DNA of 64,000 bases from Apium graveolens (lineage: Eukaryota > Streptophyta > Magnoliopsida > Apiales > Apiaceae). Position numbers and translations under genes: made by a program. The stretch spans positions 76,326,671 to 76,390,670 of the forward strand of contig NC_133647.1 of NCBI RefSeq assembly GCF_009905375.1, written 5' to 3'. Positions 1 to 10,985 of this stretch are shown in pieces. The notes beneath the pieces are model-generated. The model was not told the DNA's origin. It saw only the letters and a list, made by a program, of their open reading frames with translations, and made no database searches. The first letter of the stretch is position 1, and the number at the start of each line of letters is the position of its first letter.

Positions 1-1788
1 CCTCGGAACTATCTTCAGGCTCTTTGGATGCTACAGGAGACGCTGGTTTAGGAGACGCTGGCTTTGGAGGCTCTTCTACCCTGGCCTTCTTTATAACGGG
101 CTCCGGCTCCTCCTCCGAAGAAGATTCCACCTCTTCAGAGCTGGATTCGAACTCCTTTCTCTTTTGTCTTTGGCCTTGACTCCCCGATGGGCCGTCCTTA
201 TAGCTGACTGGATGAAAGAGGGCATCATGCTCCACCATTAAATCCTTGAACTCCTGTGTGTCCATCCAGCCGTCAAGGGCTTTATCCTTTTGAGCCTTGA
301 GGATAACATTTTCAGCCCGGGCCATTTCTAAGTCTGAAGTAGATGAGGCAAGTTGGGCTTCAAGGGCCTCTATTCTTTGGTTGGCCTCCTCCAGCTTCTT
401 GTTCGCATCCTCGAGGCCAACCTTCCAAGCCTTGGCTTGGTGAATCACCCCTTGAAAATGGGCGTTCGCCTACAAGATACACAGCAAAGGTAAGAAATGA
501 AAAAAAATCAAAAAGGCAAAAAAACTACGAATGGCAAAGAAAATAGACGTACCGTCGCCAAAGCCTGAGCTCCGAAAAGCTCGTTAGCCTCCAATTCCTA
601 TTGAAGGACAAAGTCTTGATAGTCAACCGGGGAAATGGAATGCATAGACCATTCCTTGGCAAGCGCTGTGTTGCCAACAATCAAATCCTTGCCCCGGATT
701 CCCCAAGCAGGTTGGAAGTAAGACCCTGCTTTTTGCTTGGTACGTAAAACTTGGCTGGGGCCTTCTTCGTCTGGTTCCTTTGCCTGGAGTAGGAACTCCG
801 GGAAATGATCCCCAAGGCGCGGGTGTTTAAAGACCTTTCCAGCAAGCTTCATCCTGGTTGTTTCCAGGTCTTTAGGCTTTATAGCCTCCTCAATTTTCTC
901 AGCCACTGCAACAAATAAGATAAGTGAGTTGAGAAGTTAGCAAAGTAGAAGATAGAGGGAACGAAAACAACTAGATAAGGAAGGAAACGTACTCTTCTTA
1001 GGGATGGGAGAAAGGCCGCGTTCTACAAGAACGGTCTCCCTGATAAGATCCCAAGAATGGGAAGTCCCATTATCTTGCGTAAGGAGGTTGAAAGCTCTAG
1101 TCTCCTCCTCAGACAAAATTATATCGTTTGGGCTCCCATCTACGGCTAGCCCAAAAGACGAGCGAAATAGGGTGCCCCAATCGCCACCCTCCCAAACGAC
1201 GAACAGAAAATCTTTCTTCCACCCCAAGTTGTTGTCAAGGATGGACTTCCCGTTCACTATGTGGGGAACAGTTGGGCGCTGGTTTAAAGAAACCCACCCC
1301 GGATTCTTGTCAGGACTCTTCTTGAACTGGAAAATCTTTCTAAAAACAACAACAGAGGTAGAGACATTGTGCTTGGCGCATTACGACAGATAGCACAGAA
1401 TCAACCTCCAAGAGTTAGGAGGGAGTTGGCAAGGGCTGATGCCCACATCAGATAGCAAAACAGGGATGAATGGGTGAAAGGGGAGTCTAATACCTGCCCT
1501 TAAAGTATCCCTGTAGACGCATAGTGCGTCTTTCCTCCACTGACAGACCCTGTCGGTCGGACCTGTAAGAACTAGCTTGAAAGGATCCTTGATTCTGAAA
1601 CAACCGCTCAACTTGTCAAGCTCTTTTGGATCCCGCAAGGCACTGATATGGTCGTGCGCGTCTAGATGCGCATCTGATGGGTACTCGTCCCCTCGTGTGT
1701 TGATCGTATCAATCAAGGAAGTGTACCTTGACCGAATGGGGAATTCATTGGACTTTCTGGCCACATTCATCTTGGCCAAACGGGTCAT
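1..1788 (-). pseudogene. Tat antisense ORF, gypsy-type Transposase_28-like protein, three coding exons, open at window edge
   Basis: On the minus strand three coding exons join by GT-AG introns: 1788-993, 905-553 and 469-1. The first junction splits an ATG codon and keeps frame. The second is phase 0. Exon 1 has the features of the Transposase_28 'putative gypsy type transposon' family, including the PFHPFIPVLLSDVGISPCQL and PPNSWRL stretches and a W-G-D-W segment. Exon 3 encodes a predicted coiled coil (LEDANKKLEEANQRIEALEA) and then an acidic Ser/Glu tail with PASP repeats. Start ATG 1786-1788 follows a probable leader intron (1889 to about 1792). In-frame stops at 1381-1383 and 598-600 break it, while both reading frames continue beyond. 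About 540 codons are visible. The function of this family is unknown. The end is outside the window. Confidence 0.75.
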
Positions 1789-2028
1789 TTTCTTATCAGC
1801 CGTTTGGAAAAAAAAAGGCACATAAGAAGACAATTTTAAAACTCAAACTATGCAAAAACAAGCATAAAAAGTAAAGGGAGAAGTCTTACCTGAAGTAATG
1901 CTCCTAAAAAAGGCTTTGGGGCTTAAGATACTCCGACTTACTGTTATTGCTCTGAGATTCTTAACAGAAGAAGAAAGAAGGAGAAGTTAGAAATGAGAAA
2001 GTGATGAGCAGTAGACTCTACTCACTCC

Positions 2029-2037
2029 TTTATATAG
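2029..2037 (-). promoter_or_regulatory. TATA box of the antisense ORF
   Basis: CTATATAAA on the minus strand lies about 140 bases upstream of a good donor (CAG|GTAAG at 1890/1889) and about 240 bases upstream of the ATG. This gives a standard layout of TATA, short leader exon, leader intron and coding exon. The call rests on motif and spacing only. Confidence 0.6.
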
Positions 2038-2230
2038 GAGAAAAAGTGAAGTTGAAGGGACAAAAAGCCCAGTAAGAATAAAGGCCCAAAGAAAAAATCC
2101 CAGAAATGGAACATTCCAGAATATTCCAAGGAATTCCAAAGAAATTAAATAAAAATTCCCGAGAATTCTAGAGAATTCTAAAGAAGGTGTTTTAATATAT
2201 TAAGCCCAGATTAATAAGAGGCCCAGTGGG

Positions 2231-2378
2231 AGGCCCAAATCCAATTAGGATTTGGAAAAATAAAAAGCCCAAATCCAATTAAGATTTGGAAAAATAAAAA
2301 GCTCAAATCCAATTAGGATTTGAAAAATAGAAGGCCCAAATCCAATTAGGATTTGGAAAAATAGAAGGCCCAAATCAA
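2231..2378 (+). repeat. 34-bp tandem repeat, about 4.3 copies
   Basis: Units of 33-34 bp share the core CCCAAATCCAATTAGGATTT. That core contains an imperfect palindrome (AAATCCAATTAGGATTT). Copies begin near 2231, 2265, 2299, 2332 and 2366. It lies between the antisense-ORF promoter and the 105-bp array. It is noncoding. Confidence 0.85.
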
Positions 2379-2510
2379 AGACCTAAAAAAGATAAGGCCC
2401 AATCCAAAATTTTCAAATAGACCAGGATTGAGGTCGAATTTCAGACCAAGATCGAGGTCGAATTCCTGAATCAAGCATAATATTTTTCAAGAATGGGGTG
2501 CAGAAACCTA

Positions 2511-2870
2511 GACTAAAATCCAGGTCGAAGAATCGACTAGGATCCTGGTCGAAATCCAGGTCGTGAATCCTAGTCGAAATCTAACGACCAGGAAGCAAAT
2601 AAGCACAGAAGTCTCGACTAAGATCTAGGTCGAAGGTTCGACTAGGATCCTGGTCGAAACCCAGGTCGTGGATCCTAGTCGAAACCAAACGACTAGGAAG
2701 CAAAAAAAGACACTAGTTTTTGACCAAAATCCAGGTCGAAGGTTCGACTAGGATCCTGGTCGAAAGCCAGGTCGTGGATCCTAGTCGAAGTCCTTCGACC
2801 AGGATTGGAAAGCTGGCCCAAAATTCGACTAGGATCCAGGTCGAAATTTCGACGAGGATCCTAATCGAAA
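2511..2870 (+). repeat. 105-bp tandem array with inverted-repeat core, about 3.4 copies
   Basis: Unit starts fall at 2511, 2616, 2722 and 2827, a period of 105-106 bp. Each full unit holds TCGACTAGGATCC, then CTGGTCGAAA, then GGATCCTAGTCGA, so its two halves are inverted copies that could form a hairpin. The fourth unit is partial and degrades into purine-rich DNA. The array lies just upstream of the polypurine tract, where Tat elements often carry tandem repeats. A similar array in the second Tat element (56197-56447) has a different unit but a shared CGACCAGGA-type core. Confidence 0.85.
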
Positions 2871-3138
2871 AAGGGCTGAAAATTTGAGAATATTTGTGAA
2901 AAATTGCAGAAAATTTGAAAAAATCTCGGAAAAAGGGAAAATTCCTGAAAAATACCAGAAAATTCCTAAAAATAGGGAGAAGGTAAGAAAATAGAAGGGG
3001 AAGTTTTTAAACGACCCTGAAGCCACGTACAAGGCAGATCGTTGTAAGCGTGTAGATCGCTCCACACTTTACGCAAAACGATATCCTCAAAGGGAATGAA
3101 CAAACTTAACTTTTGCGAAATCTTATACGGTTTCCCAA

Positions 3139-3153
3139 AAGTTGGGGGGCAAA
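3139..3153 (+). other. Polypurine tract of Tat#1
   Basis: AAGTTGGGGGGCAAA directly abuts the TGATAG start of the 3' LTR. This is where plus-strand DNA synthesis is primed in LTR elements. Confidence 0.7.
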
Positions 3154-3737
3154 TGATAGGGATAAATAAATCCTGATTATGTAATTAAATATTACAGTAA
3201 TTATACATGATTTGGGCTGCTAAGCCCAATAAGAAGATGTATGACATTCAGACCAAAAAGGTTAACATATTGATCAGGCCTGATGGATTAGATCAGGCCT
3301 GATGGAACAAAGAAAGCCCAAAAACCCTGAATATTAATTAATTTGGTAATTAATTAATAAGGGAAAAATCAGCTATTGAAAAGAGTCACAATGAGGACAT
3401 AAATTCTTGCAGATTAGCCTCTAAGGGACCTAGAAGTATAAGGAATCAGTTTCCTACTATTTAGGACCCCAAAGTCCATTCTCATTCAGAGACTTGATCA
3501 CCAAGTCTCCTATACCAAGTTCAATTCAAGGACCACTAACATCTATGTAAGGGGTCTCACCCCCACAAATCAGAACTACATTTTTTGGTTTGATTCTCTA
3601 ATTCACAGAGATACGTAGGCATCTCGTAAAGGCAGAGTTAAGCTATGAAACACGAGAGCATCCATTAAAGGCCTTGAGCTCCCGAACCTTAGCAATTAAT
3701 ACAGCAAATAATAACCTTAGTTTTTTAATCCATAACA
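3154..3737 (+). mobile_element. 3' LTR of Tat#1 (584 bp)
   Basis: It starts TGATAGGGATAAATAAATCC after the polypurine tract and ends CATAACA. Its final third parallels the 5' LTR at 13411-13922: a GGGGTCTCACCCCC-like segment, a GATACGTAGGCATCTCGTAA-like segment and a TAGTTT...CCATAACA end. The two belong to related but clearly diverged families. No 5' partner is in the window, so the TSD cannot be confirmed. Confidence 0.75.
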
Positions 3738-5524
3738 ATAAGTTTATAAAAACCCGAAAATATTGCGGAGGTGTTTATATTTGAGAATATTTATTCTAGC
3801 GTGTAGCGTAGTATTATATATTATATACCGAGAGTCGGTCGGTATAATTATTTAAAACCCGGAAGTATTCCGAGGATGTTTTGGACAACTAAAAGTCCGT
3901 AGCTATTTTATTCCAAGGGACTCGATGTCCTCTTGTGAAACATTAATTACCTTAAATTTATTTAAAACAATTTCTAAAGAACGTATTCCCTCAACTATAT
4001 TTAGTTACCCGATCAATGAATATTATTTTGGATATTCATTTAAATAGGAGAAGTATTCTCCATGATTATTTATTTCAAACTCAATTATTTTATATTTATT
4101 AAAGATTAGTTTAATTATTTTCAAATATTCTTTTAAAATATAACTATTCAAGATTTAATGATTTAATAATTTATATTTAATTATTAAATATTTATTAGAT
4201 GATTTAAAATGATTTAGAGATTTAAAAATCTATTTATAAAATATTTTATGAACTCCTGAAAATTAGTTTAATACTTTCGGATCGTCGAAATATATTATCT
4301 CGATCTATTTTAAATATTTAGACTATAATGTCAAGAGAAACTCCCCTGAATTATTTATCTGTTGGCAACAGTCAACTCACACTATCATAATACTTCCTCC
4401 GAAAATTTTCGGAAGTATATATATATATACATATCAATGTGTGCCTATCAACAAACAATATGTTTGGGGAACAATATAAGTTCCAGATATATGATAGGAT
4501 TTTTACAAGGACAAGGAGGGGTAGACTGTAGTAATTTATGGACTAGGGAGACTACTATTTACTACCGCATGAGAAGATACCATAAATACTGATGAACATA
4601 TGGAGTATGTGTATCTGAGAGGGATGGACACAAAACCGTGACTTGAGAGGGATATACGCGAAGTATTTACCTGAGAGGGATGGACACAGAAAAGGTCTAA
4701 ATGCGGCCAGGGTGATAACCGATAACAAAAGGGAATCGTCCTTCTTCATGTAGAGAACAATAATAATATTCTGTTGTACGACTGATCATCGTATAATAGG
4801 GGCTCCGTTGAATGTCCTATTCTTCCAATTGGAATTGAGATGCAATACCGTAACCCAACCGTAGGCGCTGGGTTTAGCATTAAGGTATTTGTAGACTAAA
4901 TAAGTCAATCAAAAATATTGTTTCGAAATGAGGTGTATATCCCCAAGAAAATGATTCTCTTGAATATATAAATCGATAACATTTTCAAGATATTTTGATA
5001 TATATATATATATATATTTATATAATATCTGATTTAATTTAGAAAAGGAAAAGGTGTATACCACCAAGTTTTCAAATCGTCCTATTATATGATGAAGTAT
5101 TATGTTAACAGTTATTTCCAATATGTTATATAAATTATGGCTGAGCATTATTGCTCACTCTTGCTTTCTTTTAAATGTCACAACACAACAAATAACCAGC
5201 ATGCCAATAAGAGACCTAGTCGACTGCAGCCACGAAGAGAAGTCCTTGCAACATTGCTTCAGGAAAGTAAAACATTTAGATAGGATTCAGATAATTGTAA
5301 GATTATTGTAACTTCATGTAGAGGTTACGAATAATAGTTTGAGATCATGTAAAGAACATTTGAGTTGTAATAACAAATGATACTTGTTTACATCATTTCT
5401 AAGCCTATAACTTGTGTGTGTTTGAGATTGGGGTCTCTTGGATTATTGAATCAATACAGGTTATACATGATTGATGGATAGAGTGACGACCCATATTTTT
5501 GACCCCGAATTTGGGGGCGTTACA
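3738..5524 (+). mobile_element. Chromovirus LTR fragment
   Basis: The 3' end, GACCCCGAATTTGGGGGCGT plus TACA, is the reverse complement of the LTR start of the minus-strand chromovirus at 40879. Internally TGCGGCCAGGGTGAT matches the reverse complement of the Tekay#2 LTR segment near 42030. The left end is cut by the Tat#1 LTR, so Tat#1 probably inserted here. AT-rich, with a TA microsatellite at about 5000-5020. No supported gene. Confidence 0.6.
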
Positions 5525-6962
5525 TTGTTTACCTTAAAAAGCTTTACAAATTGCTTGACTATTGGAGATCCAAAACTTCTTCAATTACCACGCATCCCGC
5601 TCTCGCGATCTACGCTTTATCCGTATCCATAGAATGCTTGAACGCAACGATTTAATGTGTACAAGCACAAAATCGTTTTTTCTTGCTCTCTCCATCTTCT
5701 CTGTTGGTGGCTAGGTTTTTTTTAATAAAAGTCATGCATACAAAATCAGCCACAAAAGAGATATTATATAGAGGATAGAAAAATAAATTATAACTCTTAA
5801 ATAATTAGAAGTTATTATTAATTCAAAATTCCTATTTGTATAATAATTAAGTCTCGCTTAATTACTTAACAACTGAATTTCATAATCAATATTAGTAAAT
5901 TCAAATATCATTATTTATCTAATTAATTAAGTCAAACTTAATTAATATTATAAATAATTCAAATTACTTTAAATTAATTTAAATCCAATTTAAATTAAAT
6001 AATCATTCAAGCATTATTTATGTGTGACCCTATAGGTTATTATTACGTTGGAAATGAATTATATATCTACTTTAAAATTATAAATAATTAGTGGCATCTA
6101 GTATTACATCATTTCTACTCAAGTAATAATAATTAAATTGGTGATCGATTAAACCTTTGGTGAATAATGTACAATGTAATATAATAACTTTAACCACATG
6201 TTATAGATTGAACTAGAGGCATGTATATGTCATTATCATCATAGTTTCATTCAGGTTTTCTTGATTAATGGGTAGACTATCTCATCAAATCAATATTTGA
6301 GCGCGGTCAGGTATTTCATAGTCTAGCCCACACAAGAGGCTAATAATATCGCTCCTAAAATTAGGAGGGTTAAATCCTTTCTAGATCGTTCATACATCTC
6401 ATACGATTCATAATATACCCGAAATACACTTTTATCATTATCCAGTCAAAGATAACTTTTAATGTAATCAAAGTACATTAATTCTCGTATAAAAATATAA
6501 TAATTTCAATTATAAGGACAATTACATCATTATCACAGTGGAATTACTTATGACACAAAAGACATGTAGAATCTCGCATTGGGTCTGTTCAGCACTATGT
6601 ACATTTACATATGCCTGTGTTTTTTACTTTAGTATCACTATACCTGTGATCAATAAGATGTGATCACCAGTCAACAAACACACAAGTCTTAACGCATTAT
6701 TATTGTCCCTTAATAATAATACTCGACTAAGGATGTTTAGGAATACTGATACTATTCTTATAATCTCATTTCTAAGTCACGTACTTAGAGATATAGAATT
6801 TATATCATTTTCCAAGGACTTTAATTAATCTAACATTTATATCGCAGTAAATTAAGACATAATAAATATAAAGAGAATAATCGATAGAACATAAACATTA
6901 ATAATCCAAATGTCTTAAATTAAAACATTATAGTGTTGTCTCTAGGGAATAAATATTAACAG
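5525..6962 (-). mobile_element. Copia-type LTR remnant
   Basis: Read on the minus strand it starts TGTTAATATTTATTCCCTAG at 6962, a typical plant Copia LTR start. Near 5530-5700 it passes through a leader-like stretch resembling a U5 region. The left edge runs straight into the chromovirus LTR end without an obvious CA terminus. The right edge interrupts hAT coding sequence, giving one clean boundary. About 1.4 kb, AT-rich, no ORF. It may be a truncated element or a solo LTR with a lost end. Confidence 0.5.
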
Positions 6963-7589
6963 TGCATTCAAGAAGCTGGACGAAACAATGTCATCTAAGT
7001 GGTAACAGACAATGCATCAAATAATATGGCTATAGCAAAGCTACTGAGGGATAAAGGGCCACATACATTCTGGACATCATGTGCAACATATACACTCAAT
7101 TTTATGCTTGAATCCATAGGTAATTCTGCAGCCTTTTTATCCATTTCTCTATACCTTTTTTTATTCAGTTTTCTGCACCTTTTTTAAAAGTTTTTGCACT
7201 AGTTAATATTTGTTTCTTTTATGCGTCATGGTAATTATTTAGTGTTTTCTATTTCAAGTAAAACTCCTAAATATAAATTCGTGATTCCACTACGCCATAA
7301 ATGGGCTATTGTAATGCCTAAATGGTGTTATAATAGGCCCCAAAAGCGTTACAATAGGTCTATTATAACACCAGGGGGTGTTACGTATACGAGCATTACA
7401 ATAGACACCCTATTGTAGCACTCTACTGATCTATTGTAACAGAGAGGAAAACGTTATAATAGGCACCTACTTTAACACTAACTGGCCCAAATTTAACACA
7501 AACTGAGTGATACAATAGCTTGATCAAGATTGCAAAAGTGGGACCCACAAGGGTGTCCCATTTAACCTATTGTAACAGTCTGTTTTATA

Positions 7590-8880
7590 TACTGTAACAC
7601 CATTTTTTTGTAATTAAGCAACAATAACATATGTAATGTAACACTATATATAATCATATATTACATTAGAGTAGGGCAAATGTAACCATTAATTTTAAAT
7701 TTTTTGAAATATATGCTTAATTTAAATAACAATCCCATGAGCAGCAAAACATCAAAGTTGTCATACATAAGAGTCTTAATATCCAAACCATACTACTAGA
7801 TAATAGATAACAGTGTCAACTCCATACCATTCTACTACTTTACATCCAAACTAGGCCAACTTCATTTAATCACGCCCCAACACATATCACGACTATGACA
7901 AAAGTACTAGATTATCAAAGACTAGATTACAACAAAAGTATGTGTACAATAATAAACTCTGAGCAAGATACCCTCAAGGTACGCCACTTGACATTTCCAC
8001 CTCGAACACGCACTCTCCTAATAGTCTTGTTGCTGGAAAACTTGGTATTTGCAGGCTGTGTTCCCAACTCATACCTAATATAAAAAAACCAACCTTTAAT
8101 TCAACCATCAAATCTACATAACTGATACCACCGTCATGCTCTTACGACTATATTACACAAATGAAATCAACCAACTACGTGTAAAACATGCCAAACTAAT
8201 ATACTTGTTATACATGTTAATAAGCCGACAAACATTCCATTTATGTAAAACACTGAAGAACAATAATTCAGTGTATATATGATTGAAAATCAGAGCAACT
8301 ATCATTTCAAATATAAAAAATCGAACTAGCCATTAAAGAATCAAAAGTAACAGTAACTTATAAGTTTGATCCATATCACTATATTTACAAATAATAGGTT
8401 ACCTGCAATAGATCACTATATTTACAGAATTATCAGCTCGGTCCTGCTGTGCCTATTTACAGAATCAAATCAAAATTTAATAAAAAATGGACCACATTAT
8501 AAGTTATAATAATAACTACAAGTCTATGCATTGCACATGCATTTTATTACTGTTTGGACACAACTGGCATGGATATAGGAACCCAAAACCCTAAATGTAA
8601 AGACATTAATATTGTGTTCCTCTCGGATGCTATTGTTGCAGGAGGTAGAAGAGTTGACTGTTCCCCCAACTGCTTCAATTTATTACACCTATTCACACTG
8701 TAAATTATTTATGATACCCCTCTTTTTCAACATTTTAGTAGCTTTGTAATAAGATCTAGTGAAGTCTAATAGTAGCTGGCAAGATTAATTGATCTCTTGA
8801 CAAATTAGTGCGAACTTGATTAAAATGTACTGAAGGGAGAAATGATTTGGGAAAAAATATATGAAAAAGAGCAAATGCCA
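7590..8880. other. CACTA interior without recognised gene
   Basis: AT-rich DNA between the left subterminal repeats and the captured exons. Short ORFs here lack coding features. It may hold introns or 3' flank of the captured gene, since 8880 and below follows a splice donor on the minus strand. Confidence 0.5.
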
Positions 8881-8885
8881 CTTAC

Positions 8886-9915
8886 AGTAGGAGCTCAACA
8901 AGCTGTTCACAAACACCTGCTTCAATTACGGCTTGAATTCTATCATTTGTTCCATCAGAAAGATAAGAGAATGCCCAGCATGCATCTGTCAGCACCTCCT
9001 CGTCATTTTAATAAAGAAGGCGCTGGAGTACAGGGAGAGCTGGCCTCATCTGCCAATAATTCAGAAAATTTACTACATAATACAAAGAATTATTCTCAAT
9101 GTTTTGTCTGGAGAAACAACAAAGCATGCGTAAGAAATTAACCAGCTCAGATGGAGGCTGTGGCTTTCCCCGACAAAAATTCGATAGTGTCCACACATCA
9201 TTTCTTAACATCGGAAGCTTGGAATGCTCATTTAACTGAGCTAATAAAGGCATTAAAGCCCCATCACTAAGAACATGATCACGACACCGAGGAGAGTCAC
9301 CAGCTATATTGCCCAAAGCCCACACAGCCTGCATGTGCAGATAGTATCTTTTAATTCACCAGTTAACATTGTGCTCCCAGATAATTTGAGAATTTGGAAC
9401 AGACATCAGTTTTTTAAAATTCACCTGCTCTCGAACATTATCACTGGAAGAACCCATAAGTTGCACAAAGATAGGAACAGTCCCATGATCAATTACCACT
9501 TTTGTATTTTCCGAGGTCCCAGAAGCAATATTTGTAAGGGCCCAGGCAGCCTCAAACTGTAAAAGATGCAAATATCCACAGTTCTCAAGAAACATAATGA
9601 AGATAAAGTTTGGATAGAATGAAATATAGTACTCCTGTAAACCTAGAGCTGCGGGATGTCTGCCCTCATAAGAAATTCGACAAATCGCGGAACTACCCCT
9701 GATTGTATAACTTCCTCAATGGGAGGGTTTCTTCCTGTTAATTAAATTTTCCTCAAAGGAAAACTGTCTAATAATATCAATTAACAAACTTAAAAACATG
9801 AAAGCAACATTCTCTTACCTTTTGAAAGCAATTTACGAAACTGTGTTGTAGCGTCCAACTGCATATTACTGTCCAGTGACCAAATCTTATTAACCATAGA
9901 GGGAAGACTTTCAAC
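8886..9915 (-). pseudogene. Importin-alpha gene fragment, five exons with introns, captured in a CACTA element
   Basis: Importin-alpha is the armadillo-repeat adaptor that binds nuclear localisation signals for import. Five minus-strand exons have good GT-AG borders: 9915-9819, 9734-9643, 9556-9425, 9328-9143 and 9049-8886. Their phases agree. They encode [89 protein letters not shown] and [20 protein letters not shown]. These correspond to early and middle ARM repeats, with NLS-groove W and N positions kept (WALTN, WALGN, WTLSN). The importin-beta-binding N terminus and the C-terminal repeats are absent. Stops occur at the end of exon 2 (TAG where CAG is expected) and in exon 5 (LLY*NDEEV). 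Retained introns mean DNA-level capture, not retroposition. Confidence 0.9.
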
Positions 9916-10690
9916 CTGCAACAACATTTAATAATCACAGCGTGTTGGATACCATCTTCTCTCGGTTACAAGAAGTTGGGGTTTAGTCTCGATGGAGGCA
10001 TGTGTGTGAGTGTCAGCACATCCATCAAAACCTTGTTCGACATTGAAAGAGGGCGGGATTCACCACAGAGCATATAGTGGTACAGCAGGGTGCGAAGATT
10101 TAATAAAAGGTCGAAGTTTTACCTGTAAGAAGATGGATTCTTGGGCCAAAACTTGTAATTTACATCAGATGGAAACAAATGATCAAACCAGTCTTTAATT
10201 CCATTAACTTCATTTTATAACTTAGTTCCATATCCCTCTACACTGTTAGCCCCGGGTGGCTTTGCATAAACTATATTCAAATAAAAATAAAAGATAAATG
10301 CATAAAATGAAAACCAATCAAATTAGTATTAGAAAAGACCCAATAGTGCTTTAAAAAATTGAGTGAATTCTGAATTTTTAATGAAACTTGTCTTCTCTGA
10401 GACAACAAAAGTATCTTGTACAAGCACATCCTCTGGAAAGGAAGAAAGCAGTTAGGATCACAATCCCAAAAATGCATCGACTTTTCAATTACGATGCATT
10501 CAAAAACAATTGAAAAACCTAATCAGTCCAAAACCCCTAATTACTCAAACATCTAAGTCAAATACCCTAACTAATTAAATACAAATAAACCACTAATCAA
10601 AAAAAGAGAGAAGAAAATACTCTAATTAGTCAAATACAAATAAACCACTAATCGAAGCGAAGAGAAGAAGATGCTAAGAAGTTCAAAACC
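9916..10690. other. CACTA interior upstream of captured exons
   Basis: Nothing coding was recognised. It may be intron or flank of the captured gene. A direct duplication of a CAAATACAAATAAACCACTA segment is visible (about 10576-10601 and 10630-10655). Confidence 0.45.
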
Positions 10691-10985
10691 CATATTATCT
10701 CCAAATCAAAAAAATTAAAAATAAGAAATCTAACCAGAGTGAAGAAGAAGATTTTGTAATGGTTGTTGTAGTCGGTCAATGAGAGATAGAGGGAGCGTGA
10801 GTGTAACGGCCGGGAACAAAGAGTGTCGGTTTTGTGGTTGAAGAGAAACGGAGCCGATAAAGGGGGTCGAGGGAGAGGGTTTGAGAGAAGGCTGAGAGAG
10901 ATTTGCAGAAGTCCCTTTTGTCGGAAGTGTGTTTTCATTTGGGGGGAATACCGCCCAAATATTTCACAAAGTAAATTGAGCATAA
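10691..10985 (-). promoter_or_regulatory. Putative captured promoter / 5' leader
   Basis: On the minus strand this stretch is GC-richer than its surroundings and pyrimidine-rich (CTTCTCTCAAACCCTCTCCC, then TCTTCTTCTTCACTCTG). That is how many plant housekeeping 5' UTRs look. It ends in a possible leader-intron donor (CTG|GTTAGATTT near 10732). It lies on the same strand as, and upstream of, the importin-alpha exons, so it could be their original leader or come from another gene. There is no clear TATA box. This is inference from composition and position. Confidence 0.4.

Larger units (their letters stand above)
1..3737 (+). mobile_element. Tat-lineage Ty3/Gypsy element, 3' part (Tat#1)
   Basis: The sequence shows the 3' end of a Gypsy element in plus orientation. 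In order it holds an antisense spliced ORF, an A-rich spacer, two tandem arrays, a polypurine tract and a 584-bp LTR starting TGATAG and ending CATAACA. Tat elements of plants are known to carry an antisense ORF between pol and the 3' LTR, and this layout matches. The LTR end resembles that of the second Tat element at 13411-13922. Gag, pol and the 5' LTR lie left of the window, so autonomy cannot be judged. Confidence 0.8.

Noticed and set aside
343..546. 67-residue plus-strand ORF
   Set aside because: Shadow of the antisense ORF exon and intron on the other strand.
2231..2870. CRISPR-like direct repeats
   Set aside because: Units are contiguous tandem repeats with no unique spacers, in plant DNA.
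4362..4592. 76-residue plus-strand ORF
   Set aside because: Runs through a TA microsatellite within an LTR fragment. No coding features.
8886..9915. Functional host importin-alpha gene
   Set aside because: Lacks the importin-beta-binding and C-terminal parts, has two in-frame stops and lies within CACTA termini.
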